Source: Flavobacteriales bacterium
GTDB lineage: Bacteria; Bacteroidota; Bacteroidia; Flavobacteriales; Crocinitomicaceae
Direction: 5' to 3'
Assembly: GCA_947375085.1 (NCBI GenBank)
Contig: CANCEQ010000030.1
Span: 1-20,921 of the forward strand
DNA length: 20,921 nt
Each line of letters opens with the position of its first letter. Within the stretch, counting starts at the first letter, position 1. Position numbers and translations under genes: made by a program. Positions 1-6,457 of the stretch are shown here, piece after piece. The notes under the pieces were generated by a model. That model was not told where the DNA came from, did no database searches, and worked only from the letters and a program-made list of their open reading frames with translations.

Positions 1-360
1 TATCTAGCTAAAACTACAAATAAGAACAGAGCTTTTGGAATTGGTTTTCTCTATTTATTAATGGGTTTTTTCGGACTTTTAGCAACTACTTTTATTGTTA
101 AAACAAAAGCTCATTATCAAATTGACAACTATGGAATTACCACAAAAGGAATAGTAGATTCTACTTATTACAAAAGTAAAAGCAGTAAATCTTATCAGAC
201 TTATTCTGAATTCATTGTAAAATTCGAAGTAGAAGGTAAAACCTATTATTCATTACCAGGATTTACGGAAGACGATGTCTATTTCAAAGGCGACATAATA
301 AAAGTGAAATATTTGAAACGAAATCCTTGGTTGAATACAATCTATTATCGAAAAGAATAA
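1..360 (+). CDS. Small membrane protein, DUF3592-like (5' end outside window)
   Basis: The frame is open from the first base of the window, so the gene very probably starts upstream; 119 codons are visible before TAA. An in-frame ATG at 61 lies in the middle of a hydrophobic segment (about residues 12-33, from AFGIGF to TTFIV), so starting there would cut the membrane helix; I therefore treat it as internal. After the helix comes a soluble, beta-rich stretch with ITTKGIVDSTYY, then FIVKFEVEGKTYYS, and a C-terminal DIIKVKYLKRNPWLNTIYY. A helix followed by a strand pattern of the type G-x-V, V-x-F-x-V-x-G-x-x-Y and V-x-Y is typical of DUF3592 membrane proteins, whose function is unknown. The assignment is by pattern only. 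A promoter-like element between this gene and the next suggests they need not be co-transcribed. Confidence 0.6.
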   Translation, partial: YLAKTTNKNRAFGIGFLYLLMGFFGLLATTFIVKTKAHYQIDNYGITTKGIVDSTYYKSKSSKSYQTYSEFIVKFEVEGKTYYSLPGFTEDDVYFKGDIIKVKYLKRNPWLNTIYYRKE

Positions 361-374
361 TTTTAAATTATTCC

Positions 375-382
375 TATATTTG
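375..382 (+). promoter_or_regulatory. Putative -10/-7 element before the GT-C gene
   Basis: TATATTTG matches the Bacteroidota -7 consensus TAnnTTTG exactly and lies 15 nt before the ATG at 398. No TTG is found at the expected 17-19 nt upstream, so the -35 half is missing or weak. A start site a few bases downstream would give a very short leader. Confidence 0.4.
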
Positions 383-397
383 AAAAAACTCATTTAA

Positions 398-1804
398 ATG
401 ACATCAAAGGAAAAAGTAAAAGTAATAATCAGTGATATTCGATTTTGGATTCTACTTTTTTTTGTCATTCGTCTAATCGGAATTACAAATGCTCCTTTAG
501 AAATGGGGCATAATTGGAGGCAAGCTTTAACCAATATGATTACACGTAATTTCTATGAAGGTGGAGTTCAAATGTTGTATCCGAAAATTGATATTGCAGG
601 AAATCAAACGGGAATACTTGGTTCAGAATTTCCAATTTTCAATTACATAACCTATTTATTTTCAAGTATTTTTGGATACGAACATTGGCATGGAAGACTG
701 ATTAATTTAATCATTTCGAGTATTGGAATTTATTATTTCTACTTATTAATTGAAAAATTATGCACTAAAAGAATTGCATTAAATGCTACAATTATTTTGC
801 TTTCGTCGATTTGGTTCGGATTTTCAAGAAAAACAATGCCAGACACTTTCAGTATAGCACTTACAATCATTGGGTTATATCAAGCTTATCTTTTTTTAAC
901 TTCAGGAAAGAAAATTAATCTTATTAGCTTTTTCTTCTTTTCAACCATTGGAATGCTTTGTAAAATTCCAGCATTGAGTTTAATGGCTGTAATTCCAATC
1001 TTATTCATTATAAAAGAAATAGAATTCAAGAGAAAACTTTCCATTGTTATCACTTCATGTTTAAGTATTGGAATTGTTTTTACTTGGTATTTTTATTGGG
1101 TTCCATATCTTGTTGAAACTTATAATTACAAGTTATATTTTCCAAAATCACTAATAGGTGGATTAAAAGAAATCAAACCTATATTTTCAGAATATCTAAA
1201 ACAATTTTATAAAAATGCACTTTGCTCCTTTGTTGCATTTCCGTTTTTCGTTTACGGTATTTCAACTTTAATCAAAGAAAAAAATCGAAATCTTACAATT
1301 GGAATTTCATTAATTACTTTGACTTTTTTGCTGTTTACGATAAAAACAGGTGCCGTATTCCCTTTGCACAGTTATTACATTATCCCCTTTACTCCTATTA
1401 TGGTTTTGATTGTAGGAATAGGTATTTCTAAAATCCCAGTTAAATTTCAAATCGCTCTTCTTGTGATTATTTCAATTGAAGCAATTGCCAATCAACAACA
1501 TGACTTTTTTATTAAAGATTCTGAAAAATATAAATTAGCAATTGAAAAAGTAGCTGATAAATACATTCAAAAAAATGACTTAATTGTTATTAATGCTGGT
1601 GAAAATCCTCAAGAAATGTATTTTACTCATCGCAAAGGTTGGTCCTATGGAAATTTTGTAATAAACAAACCTGAATTGGATAGTTTACATTCAATAGGTG
1701 CTAAATTTTTAGTTATAAATAAAGCTTATTATTCGAACTTAATTCCCTTTTATCGTAAAATATATTGTGGTAGTCATTACGATATTTATAGATTAGGAAA
1801 TTAA
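398..1804 (+). CDS. GT-C membrane glycosyltransferase (GT39/ArnT-like)
   Basis: A 468-residue polytopic membrane protein with about ten hydrophobic segments and a soluble C-terminal tail (from about residue 370). The first helix (about 16-31) is followed by a polar loop with PLEMGHNWRQ (33-42), then GSEFPIFNYI (75-84) and GYEHWHGR (93-100). This arrangement, an acidic residue in the first periplasmic loop, then an E-F-P motif and a G-R before helix 2, is characteristic of GT-C enzymes of the GT39/PMT/ArnT type. Those enzymes use polyprenyl-phosphate sugars to glycosylate lipids or proteins on the outer face of the inner membrane. Glu35 or Glu77 are candidate catalytic acids, which is inference. 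It stands alone on the plus strand and ends at a strong hairpin. Donor and acceptor cannot be told. The family call is firm, the precise role is not. Confidence 0.75.
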   Translation: MTSKEKVKVIISDIRFWILLFFVIRLIGITNAPLEMGHNWRQALTNMITRNFYEGGVQMLYPKIDIAGNQTGILGSEFPIFNYITYLFSSIFGYEHWHGRLINLIISSIGIYYFYLLIEKLCTKRIALNATIILLSSIWFGFSRKTMPDTFSIALTIIGLYQAYLFLTSGKKINLISFFFFSTIGMLCKIPALSLMAVIPILFIIKEIEFKRKLSIVITSCLSIGIVFTWYFYWVPYLVETYNYKLYFPKSLIGGLKEIKPIFSEYLKQFYKNALCSFVAFPFFVYGISTLIKEKNRNLTIGISLITLTFLLFTIKTGAVFPLHSYYIIPFTPIMVLIVGIGISKIPVKFQIALLVIISIEAIANQQHDFFIKDSEKYKLAIEKVADKYIQKNDLIVINAGENPQEMYFTHRKGWSYGNFVINKPELDSLHSIGAKFLVINKAYYSNLIPFYRKIYCGSHYDIYRLGN

Positions 1805-1810
1805 AAGATA

Positions 1811-1849
1811 AAAATTGTGTGAACTTAAATTAATAGTTCACACAATTTT
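1811..1849. terminator. Bidirectional intrinsic terminator
   Basis: A perfect 15-bp inverted repeat (AAAATTGTGTGAACT at 1811-1825 and its complement at 1835-1849) with a 9-nt loop sits exactly between two converging stop codons (1804 and 1854). The stem ends in A4/T4 and T-rich sequence follows on the minus strand, so it can act in both directions. Confidence 0.85.
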
Positions 1850-1853
1850 GCTA

Positions 1854-2579
1854 CTACTTTCCAAACGAATAAACAATACCTAAATTTGAATTAAAAATGG
1901 AAAACACTTGATCGTATTCCGTAATTTTTCTTCCAACATTTATATTTCTATTCTCATTTGTAATTGAGAAATTTGGTTTTGAATAAGAATAATCAACTCC
2001 GATTTTTAAACCTAGATTATTTGATAAAGCATAAGAAATAGCTAGACCTGTTTGTATTCCATAAGTTACCGTGCTTGAAGATCGTTGATAAAAGGTTGCT
2101 TCTAATTGGTCTTCAATATCTACTTTATATTCAGGTGTTACAGCATAAACCAAGCCTCCTAACACTTTAGCATTGAATGTGAATTTCCCTTTAATAAATG
2201 AAAAGATTGGTCCAACTAAAAAATTATAAGTTGAATATTTACCTGTTGCTTTTAAAGTAATGCTATCAACTTCAAAATCTTCTTGATAACCATCAGAAAG
2301 TGTTTGTAATCCATTAGAAGAAAACGAACTTGTAGAAATTACGGCAGCAATACCAAAGTTCTTTTTAATAAAATAGCCGCCATCTAATCCAAAATTTAAG
2401 CCATTCGAATATGCATATCCTGATGAACTATCAGCATAGTCATTTTTAATTACATTTCCAGAAAGATTTGAATACCCTCCACTCATACCGATGAAATACT
2501 TATTAAATGTTCCATCTTGAGCTACTGAAGTATAAACTGATCCAATAATTGATACGAGTATTAAAATATATTTTTTCAT
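1854..2579 (-). CDS. Small outer-membrane beta-barrel protein
   Basis: 241 residues starting with a clear signal peptide (MKKYILILVSIIG, cleavage probably after SVAQ near residue 21). The mature part alternates polar and hydrophobic residues with many aromatic ends and Gly/Ser/Asn turns: YFIGMSGGYSNLSG, GLNFGLDGGYFIKKNFGIAAVIS, YNFLVGPIFSF, YGIQTGLAISYALSNNLGLKIGV. It closes with SNLGIVYSFGK. This is the pattern of an 8- to 10-stranded barrel of the OMP_b-brl/OmpA-like porin class common in Bacteroidota. Function is unknown. It lies 35 nt downstream of a lipoprotein gene on the same strand, most likely in one transcript, and its stop abuts the terminator at 1811-1849. The barrel fold is well supported, while any transport or structural role is a guess. 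Confidence 0.7.
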   Translation of the reverse strand: MKKYILILVSIIGSVYTSVAQDGTFNKYFIGMSGGYSNLSGNVIKNDYADSSSGYAYSNGLNFGLDGGYFIKKNFGIAAVISTSSFSSNGLQTLSDGYQEDFEVDSITLKATGKYSTYNFLVGPIFSFIKGKFTFNAKVLGGLVYAVTPEYKVDIEDQLEATFYQRSSSTVTYGIQTGLAISYALSNNLGLKIGVDYSYSKPNFSITNENRNINVGRKITEYDQVFSIFNSNLGIVYSFGK

Positions 2580-2614
2580 TATTTATATTATTAATTTACA
2601 ATATGTTTTTTTAA

Positions 2615-3205
2615 TCAATTGATATTCAATGCGAAAAATACATCAACATCTGAATTACCTGGAGCAAAAGTTCCGTTTTTTGTATTAGGTTGATGTCTTA
2701 AAACTCCTTCTAATCTACCTGTTGAAACATTTCCACTTGTTGTAAATTCATTTTCTAAACCAATATGAAAAGGTGTTGGATTAGTATCAAAATCAGTTGC
2801 AACAATTGTTAAATTTGAACTGATAGCTCCTGTTGTGAAGAATGAGAAAAAATGAAAATTACCTCTTGTTCTTATATCTTCAGTTAAATCTTCTGTAGGA
2901 TTTTTAGTTTCATCCAAAATTTTCACCGATACTTTATATGTTTTATTTTTGTTCAGATTTATAATTGCACCACTTGTGTCAGGAGCATTCTGATCATCAG
3001 GTGTTATATCTTTCCAAACAGCCCAAGTAGTATCTGAAGAATTGTTTTTATTTTCAAACCTCAATTTAACGGTTGTCATAAATTCATTTCCTGCAACTGG
3101 TGGAGAAACAATTACCTCTTCTTTCTTACATGAAGCTAAACTTAAAACAGAAAATAGAGAAATAACTAAAGCTACTTTTATACTATGTTTTTTAAATGTT
3201 GACAT
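2615..3205 (-). CDS. Exported lipoprotein of the kind found beside TonB receptors
   Basis: 196 residues with a lipoprotein signal peptide: basic start, hydrophobic core, and lipobox LAS-C with Cys26 as the lipidated residue. The residues after it, CKKEE, resemble the Lys-acidic-acidic surface export signal described for Bacteroidota lipoproteins, so the protein may face outwards (inference). The mature part is one beta-rich domain: TTVKLRFENK (44-53), KNKTYKVSVKILDE (86-99), EDLTEDIRTRGNFHFFSFF (105-123) and GRLEGVLRHQPN (163-174). From memory this matches a family in flavobacteria often labelled type 1 periplasmic binding fold superfamily protein, which tends to sit next to TonB-dependent receptor genes; I cannot verify that here. 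It is followed after 35 nt by the barrel gene and preceded by its own promoter-like sequence. Ligand unknown. Confidence 0.65.
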   Translation of the reverse strand: MSTFKKHSIKVALVISLFSVLSLASCKKEEVIVSPPVAGNEFMTTVKLRFENKNNSSDTTWAVWKDITPDDQNAPDTSGAIINLNKNKTYKVSVKILDETKNPTEDLTEDIRTRGNFHFFSFFTTGAISSNLTIVATDFDTNPTPFHIGLENEFTTSGNVSTGRLEGVLRHQPNTKNGTFAPGNSDVDVFFALNIN

Positions 3206-3261
3206 TTTTATATTCTTTTAAATTTCTAATTACAAGTAGTTGTCGCCATCATTTAGAACAT

Positions 3262-3290
3262 CAAATAAATTTGACATTTAATAATCACAA
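3262..3290 (-). promoter_or_regulatory. Putative promoter for the lipoprotein and barrel genes
   Basis: Read on the minus strand: TTG (3290-3288), an 18-nt spacer, then TTTATTTG (3269-3262), one mismatch from TAnnTTTG. It lies 56 nt upstream of the lipoprotein ATG, inside the 134-bp gap after the second His-rich gene, so the lipoprotein and barrel genes may be transcribed independently of the receptor. Confidence 0.45.
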
Positions 3291-3339
3291 CAAGTACTCT
3301 ATGTTTTTTAACAAGTGAAAACCTGTTTTTTATTATAAT

Positions 3340-3672
3340 TTAAATAAAGAATAAAGGAGGTCCTCTCAAATAAACATTAAACTCGTTTTCTATTTTGAAA
3401 TCTATGTTTTCATAATAAACAATTTCATCTATTTGCCTATAAAAATGAATTGTTTTAAGCTGAAAATAAAATATTGTTGAATGATAATTGTGTTGACAAA
3501 TTTCACATTTATCAGTATGCTTATTGTGAATATGAGTATCATTTCCAGAATGTTCACAGGTATTTATATCCTCGCTTTCTTTGTGAGAATGAGAAAAATT
3601 AATTCCTTGACTACTAATAAATAAAAGTAGACTCAGAATAATAACAATTCTATTTATCAATTTTTTACTCAT
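3340..3672 (-). CDS. Exported His/Cys-rich small protein with RGPP tail (second copy)
   Basis: 110 residues. A hydrophobic signal segment (about 8-22) is followed by a short metal-ligand-rich domain: HSH (28-30), CEH (39-41), HIHNKH (47-52), CEIC (56-59) and HNYH (61-64). After this comes a less polar stretch with several aromatics and a C-terminal YLRGPPLFFI. The density of His plus a CxxC pair points to binding of a transition metal such as Zn, Cu or Ni in the periplasm; which one cannot be read. The start codon lies 8 nt inside the end of the TonB receptor gene, so translation is probably coupled to the receptor. The same architecture, including the RGPP tail, is seen in the gene on the other side of the receptor. 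I know no named family for it; similar small proteins near TonB receptors in Bacteroidota are, as I recall, annotated hypothetical. Confidence 0.65.
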   Translation of the reverse strand: MSKKLINRIVIILSLLLFISSQGINFSHSHKESEDINTCEHSGNDTHIHNKHTDKCEICQHNYHSTIFYFQLKTIHFYRQIDEIVYYENIDFKIENEFNVYLRGPPLFFI

Positions 3673-6028
3673 TTTTAGCTGAACTTAAAATTGTAAATGG
3701 CACTTTTATTCTAACAGTAAAATTTCTTCCTAATTCATTCGAATAATACCTAAAACGATTTAAATAATCCCTATAAACAGTATTTGCTAAATTATTAATA
3801 CTCAAATTAATAGATACTAATTGTTTTTTAACTGAAAAAGACGCTCCCATGTCTAAATTCATTAAAAAATATCCTTTTGGAGGAGCTACGTAATCACTAT
3901 TTAATGGGACATTTCTTTGTTGAGTTACTGCTGTTGTTGAGAATTCAAAAAACAAATTACTCATTTTTTTAAACGATTCTTTTTTGAACGTTATCCCGTT
4001 ATTAAATCGATTCGATGGAGTATTTATTAAATAATCATTGATAGATTGATTGTATGCATAGATGAATGAAGTTTTTGAAGTCAATTCAACATTTTTAAAA
4101 AGGTCATAATTAAAACTTACATCTAATCCTGTATAATAGACATTCGCTTGCGTATAGGTAAAAGCGGGATACGTTCCTGAAATGGTTACTACTGGAGTTA
4201 ACAACGGTTTTAAATAAATATAATTATCAATTAAATTAACATAACCTCCAATTTCAAAACTTAACTTTTTACTCGAAAAGTTTAAATACGATTGAAAATT
4301 ATACGATTTTTCAGCTTTCAATGTAGTATCTCCAATTTCAAACGAAGCTGCACTTTGATGAATCCCCAATGCATACAGTTCTATTGGCGAAGGTGGCCTC
4401 CATCCTATTCCAAAGGACGAATTTAAAGTCAGTGATTTTTTAAATCGATAAATACAACCTAAAGTAGCACTGGTATTATCCCATTTATTTTCAGTAGAAT
4501 AAACAGTTGATTTAGTATAATTCTGAATATAAGAACGCATCCATTTGTAATCGTATCTTGCTCCTAATTCGACAGTCCATTTATGTTTATTCCACTTTTC
4601 TAATATATATATTCCACCACTGTAATTTCTATAATTTGGTATTAATGCTCTGTATTCTAATCCACGAAATACATTTCCTTGCGTAGAAAAATTCACTCCC
4701 AAACTCCCTGAAATATTTCCGATCATTTTATGTTCATAAATCAAATCAGAAGCATTTGTAACTAACTGAAAATAAGCATCTGGAATATTTTGATCTACAA
4801 TCGTTTGATTATATGACAAACCTTGTCCAAATTCTTCTCTTTTGTTACTTTGTCTAGAATATATATAGGTAAAAGTTCCTGCATTTTGGAAATGATAACA
4901 TCCTTTTACCTTAAGTAAATCGTGCTTTACAGTTTGGTAACCTCTATTTATCTCGTAAGAAAAATAAGACGGTACAATTGGTACTGGACTATTAAATAAA
5001 AACATTAAATCTTTTAAATTCCCAACAGATGAACCCGAATATATACCCACTTTTGAATTAAAACTGCTGTAATAAATGTCTAAATCAAATTTCTTTTTAT
5101 TGTAGCAAATAGCACTAGAATAATTCGACTCATTCATAGCGGTATTCGTTAAATAATAGGTTGGAGTTTTATAATTTCCGGCCTCTTTTAAAGTACCTTG
5201 AATCCTCCAACTCAAACCTGATAACTTTTTATCAAACCTTCCCTCTAAAAATGTGGAAACAACTCCAGATTTTCCATTTGAAGCGCCTACGGTGTTAAAT
5301 TCGCCTCTAATACTTTTAGATGCTGGCATCTCTTTCGGTTCTACCAAAATTACTCCTGCTAATGCATCCATACCATAACGAATACTTGCAGCTCCTTTAA
5401 TAACCGTCAATTTAGTAGCTATAAAGGGATCAATTTCAGGTGCATGATCTGCTCCCCAGTTTTGAGCTTCAAGTCGAACTCCATTATTTAATAAAAGTAT
5501 TCGATTACCATACATTCCGTGAATCATTGGTTTTGAAATACTTGGGCCAGTCTGAATACTATTTACTCCGGTAATTGATTTCAAAGATTCCCCTAAACTT
5601 AAACCCCGCGTTTTTTCAAGAGTTAAACCACTAATCTCTGTTTTTTGAAGCGATTCAATTTCTTGTTTTTTGATATGATGCGCTTCAATTAACACTTCCG
5701 ATAAATTTTCTAAATGAGTTTCTAATTGAATATCAATTTCCAAATCACCTTTTAAATCAACTATTTTTGACTCTGTAGTAAGTTGATTTGGATCTGAAAA
5801 TAATAAGGTTAATTTTCCTATACAAAGATCTTTAAATTGAAAGTTACCTAATGAATCACTAACAGTAACTCTATTTTTATCATTTACAGTAATTTTTATA
5901 AAAGGAAGTATTTCTCCTGAATGTGAATCAGTTACCTTACCTTTTAATGTATGAATACAATTGGAATCTTGAGAAAAAATTAGAGAAACCTGGAAAAGGA
6001 AAACTAAAATTAATGGAATAAATTTCAT
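3665..6028 (-). CDS. TonB-dependent outer-membrane receptor, probable metal uptake
   Basis: 787 residues. A signal peptide (about 1-19) is followed by a CarboxypepD_reg-like beta-sandwich (about 27-105; LKGKVTDSHSGEILPF, then SDSLGNFQFKDL), a plug domain (about 125-235) and a 22-stranded barrel (to about 779). Plug landmarks are GESLKSITGVNSIQTGPSIS (146-165), IHGMYGNRILLLNNGVRLE, QNWGADHAPEIDPF (189-202) and VIKGAASIRYGMDALAGVILVEP (209-231). The last strand reads GRNFTVRIKVPF, but the protein continues for another nine residues, where barrels usually stop at the aromatic. It would import a ligand across the outer membrane using TonB-ExbBD energy. The flanking His/Cys-rich exported proteins suggest a transition metal or its complex, as for ZnuD-type receptors. 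No SusD homologue is adjacent, which argues against a glycan-uptake pair. Receptor identity is certain, ligand is inference. Confidence 0.93.
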   Translation of the reverse strand: MKFIPLILVFLFQVSLIFSQDSNCIHTLKGKVTDSHSGEILPFIKITVNDKNRVTVSDSLGNFQFKDLCIGKLTLLFSDPNQLTTESKIVDLKGDLEIDIQLETHLENLSEVLIEAHHIKKQEIESLQKTEISGLTLEKTRGLSLGESLKSITGVNSIQTGPSISKPMIHGMYGNRILLLNNGVRLEAQNWGADHAPEIDPFIATKLTVIKGAASIRYGMDALAGVILVEPKEMPASKSIRGEFNTVGASNGKSGVVSTFLEGRFDKKLSGLSWRIQGTLKEAGNYKTPTYYLTNTAMNESNYSSAICYNKKKFDLDIYYSSFNSKVGIYSGSSVGNLKDLMFLFNSPVPIVPSYFSYEINRGYQTVKHDLLKVKGCYHFQNAGTFTYIYSRQSNKREEFGQGLSYNQTIVDQNIPDAYFQLVTNASDLIYEHKMIGNISGSLGVNFSTQGNVFRGLEYRALIPNYRNYSGGIYILEKWNKHKWTVELGARYDYKWMRSYIQNYTKSTVYSTENKWDNTSATLGCIYRFKKSLTLNSSFGIGWRPPSPIELYALGIHQSAASFEIGDTTLKAEKSYNFQSYLNFSSKKLSFEIGGYVNLIDNYIYLKPLLTPVVTISGTYPAFTYTQANVYYTGLDVSFNYDLFKNVELTSKTSFIYAYNQSINDYLINTPSNRFNNGITFKKESFKKMSNLFFEFSTTAVTQQRNVPLNSDYVAPPKGYFLMNLDMGASFSVKKQLVSINLSINNLANTVYRDYLNRFRYYSNELGRNFTVRIKVPFTILSSAKNE

Positions 6029-6091
6029 TAAATCGATATTTAATTAACACTGAAACACCATCCCAACTATGGAAAGGTGAAAATATGATAA

Positions 6092-6409
6092 TTAAACTCT
6101 AGGAGGACCTCTTTTAGAAAATAGAGGTAATACGATTTTAGAAGCTGTTAGTACAGGCTTTTCAACTGTTTTAGGATAAAACTTCTTAAAAGCAAAAGAA
6201 ACAATTGAACTTGGTTGATCAACAAAACCTAAATCAAAATCACAAGCGAAACAACTTTTCTTTTCTATATGATTTAACGAATGTGGATCTTTGGAAGACG
6301 AAGAATGAGAATGAGTCGTATGTTCACAATTATGCCATAATGTACGAGGAGTAACCAGTACAAAAAAGCTTAAAAGCAAAGAATACGCTATCCAAATTTT
6401 AATTTTCAC
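6092..6409 (-). CDS. Exported His/Cys-rich small protein with RGPP tail (first copy)
   Basis: 105 residues. Signal segment about 5-19 (IWIAYSLLLSFFVLV). The ligand-rich part has HNCEH (26-30), HSH (33-35), H43, H47 and CFAC (53-56); the C-terminal part ends PLFSKRGPPRV. Order and spacing match the other small protein downstream of the receptor: signal, His cluster with a CxH, a CxxC about 15-25 residues later, a 40- to 50-residue spacer, then RGPP near the end. It is the first gene of the locus, 63 nt before the TonB receptor and behind a near-consensus promoter. Likely a periplasmic or membrane-anchored metal-binding protein serving the receptor (inference). The promoter ends only 4 nt before this ATG, so the mRNA may be leaderless. 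No later Met exists in the frame, so this start is the only one available. Confidence 0.65.
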   Translation of the reverse strand: MKIKIWIAYSLLLSFFVLVTPRTLWHNCEHTTHSHSSSSKDPHSLNHIEKKSCFACDFDLGFVDQPSSIVSFAFKKFYPKTVEKPVLTASKIVLPLFSKRGPPRV

Positions 6410-6413
6410 AGTA

Positions 6414-6442
6414 CAAATATATCATTCATCAAGATTCATCAA
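6414..6442 (-). promoter_or_regulatory. Near-consensus promoter of the receptor locus
   Basis: On the minus strand TTG (6442-6440), an 18-nt spacer and TATATTTG (6421-6414) fit the Bacteroidota consensus TTG-N17-19-TAnnTTTG with no mismatch. The element ends 4 nt upstream of the ATG at 6409. The spacer is filled by a tandem 9-nt repeat that could bind a regulator. Confidence 0.6.
6424..6442 (-). repeat. Tandem TTGATGAAT repeat inside the promoter
   Basis: Two exact copies of TTGATGAAT (minus strand, 6442-6434 and 6432-6424) separated by one base give a 10-bp period, about one helical turn. They run from the -35 TTG into the spacer, a position where a bound repressor would block RNA polymerase. 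Operator function is inference. Confidence 0.4.
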
Positions 6443-6457
6443 CCATTTTTATTTAAA

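Noticed and set aside
1222..1431. 69-codon frame inside the GT-C glycosyltransferase gene.
   Set aside because: Out-of-frame overlap with a clear membrane protein gene; no start signal or domain of its own.
3304..3331. Hairpin with T-tract in the gap between the second His-rich gene and the lipoprotein gene.
   Set aside because: The T-tract follows the stem only on the plus strand, where no gene ends, and there the 6-bp stem has an A-C mismatch. On the minus strand the stem is followed by A residues, so it is not a convincing terminator for the receptor operon.
6028..6043. 6-bp AT-only inverted repeat at the TonB receptor start (TTAAAT, 4-nt loop, ATTTAA).
   Set aside because: All A/T in a roughly 70% A+T sequence; expected by chance and thermodynamically weak.
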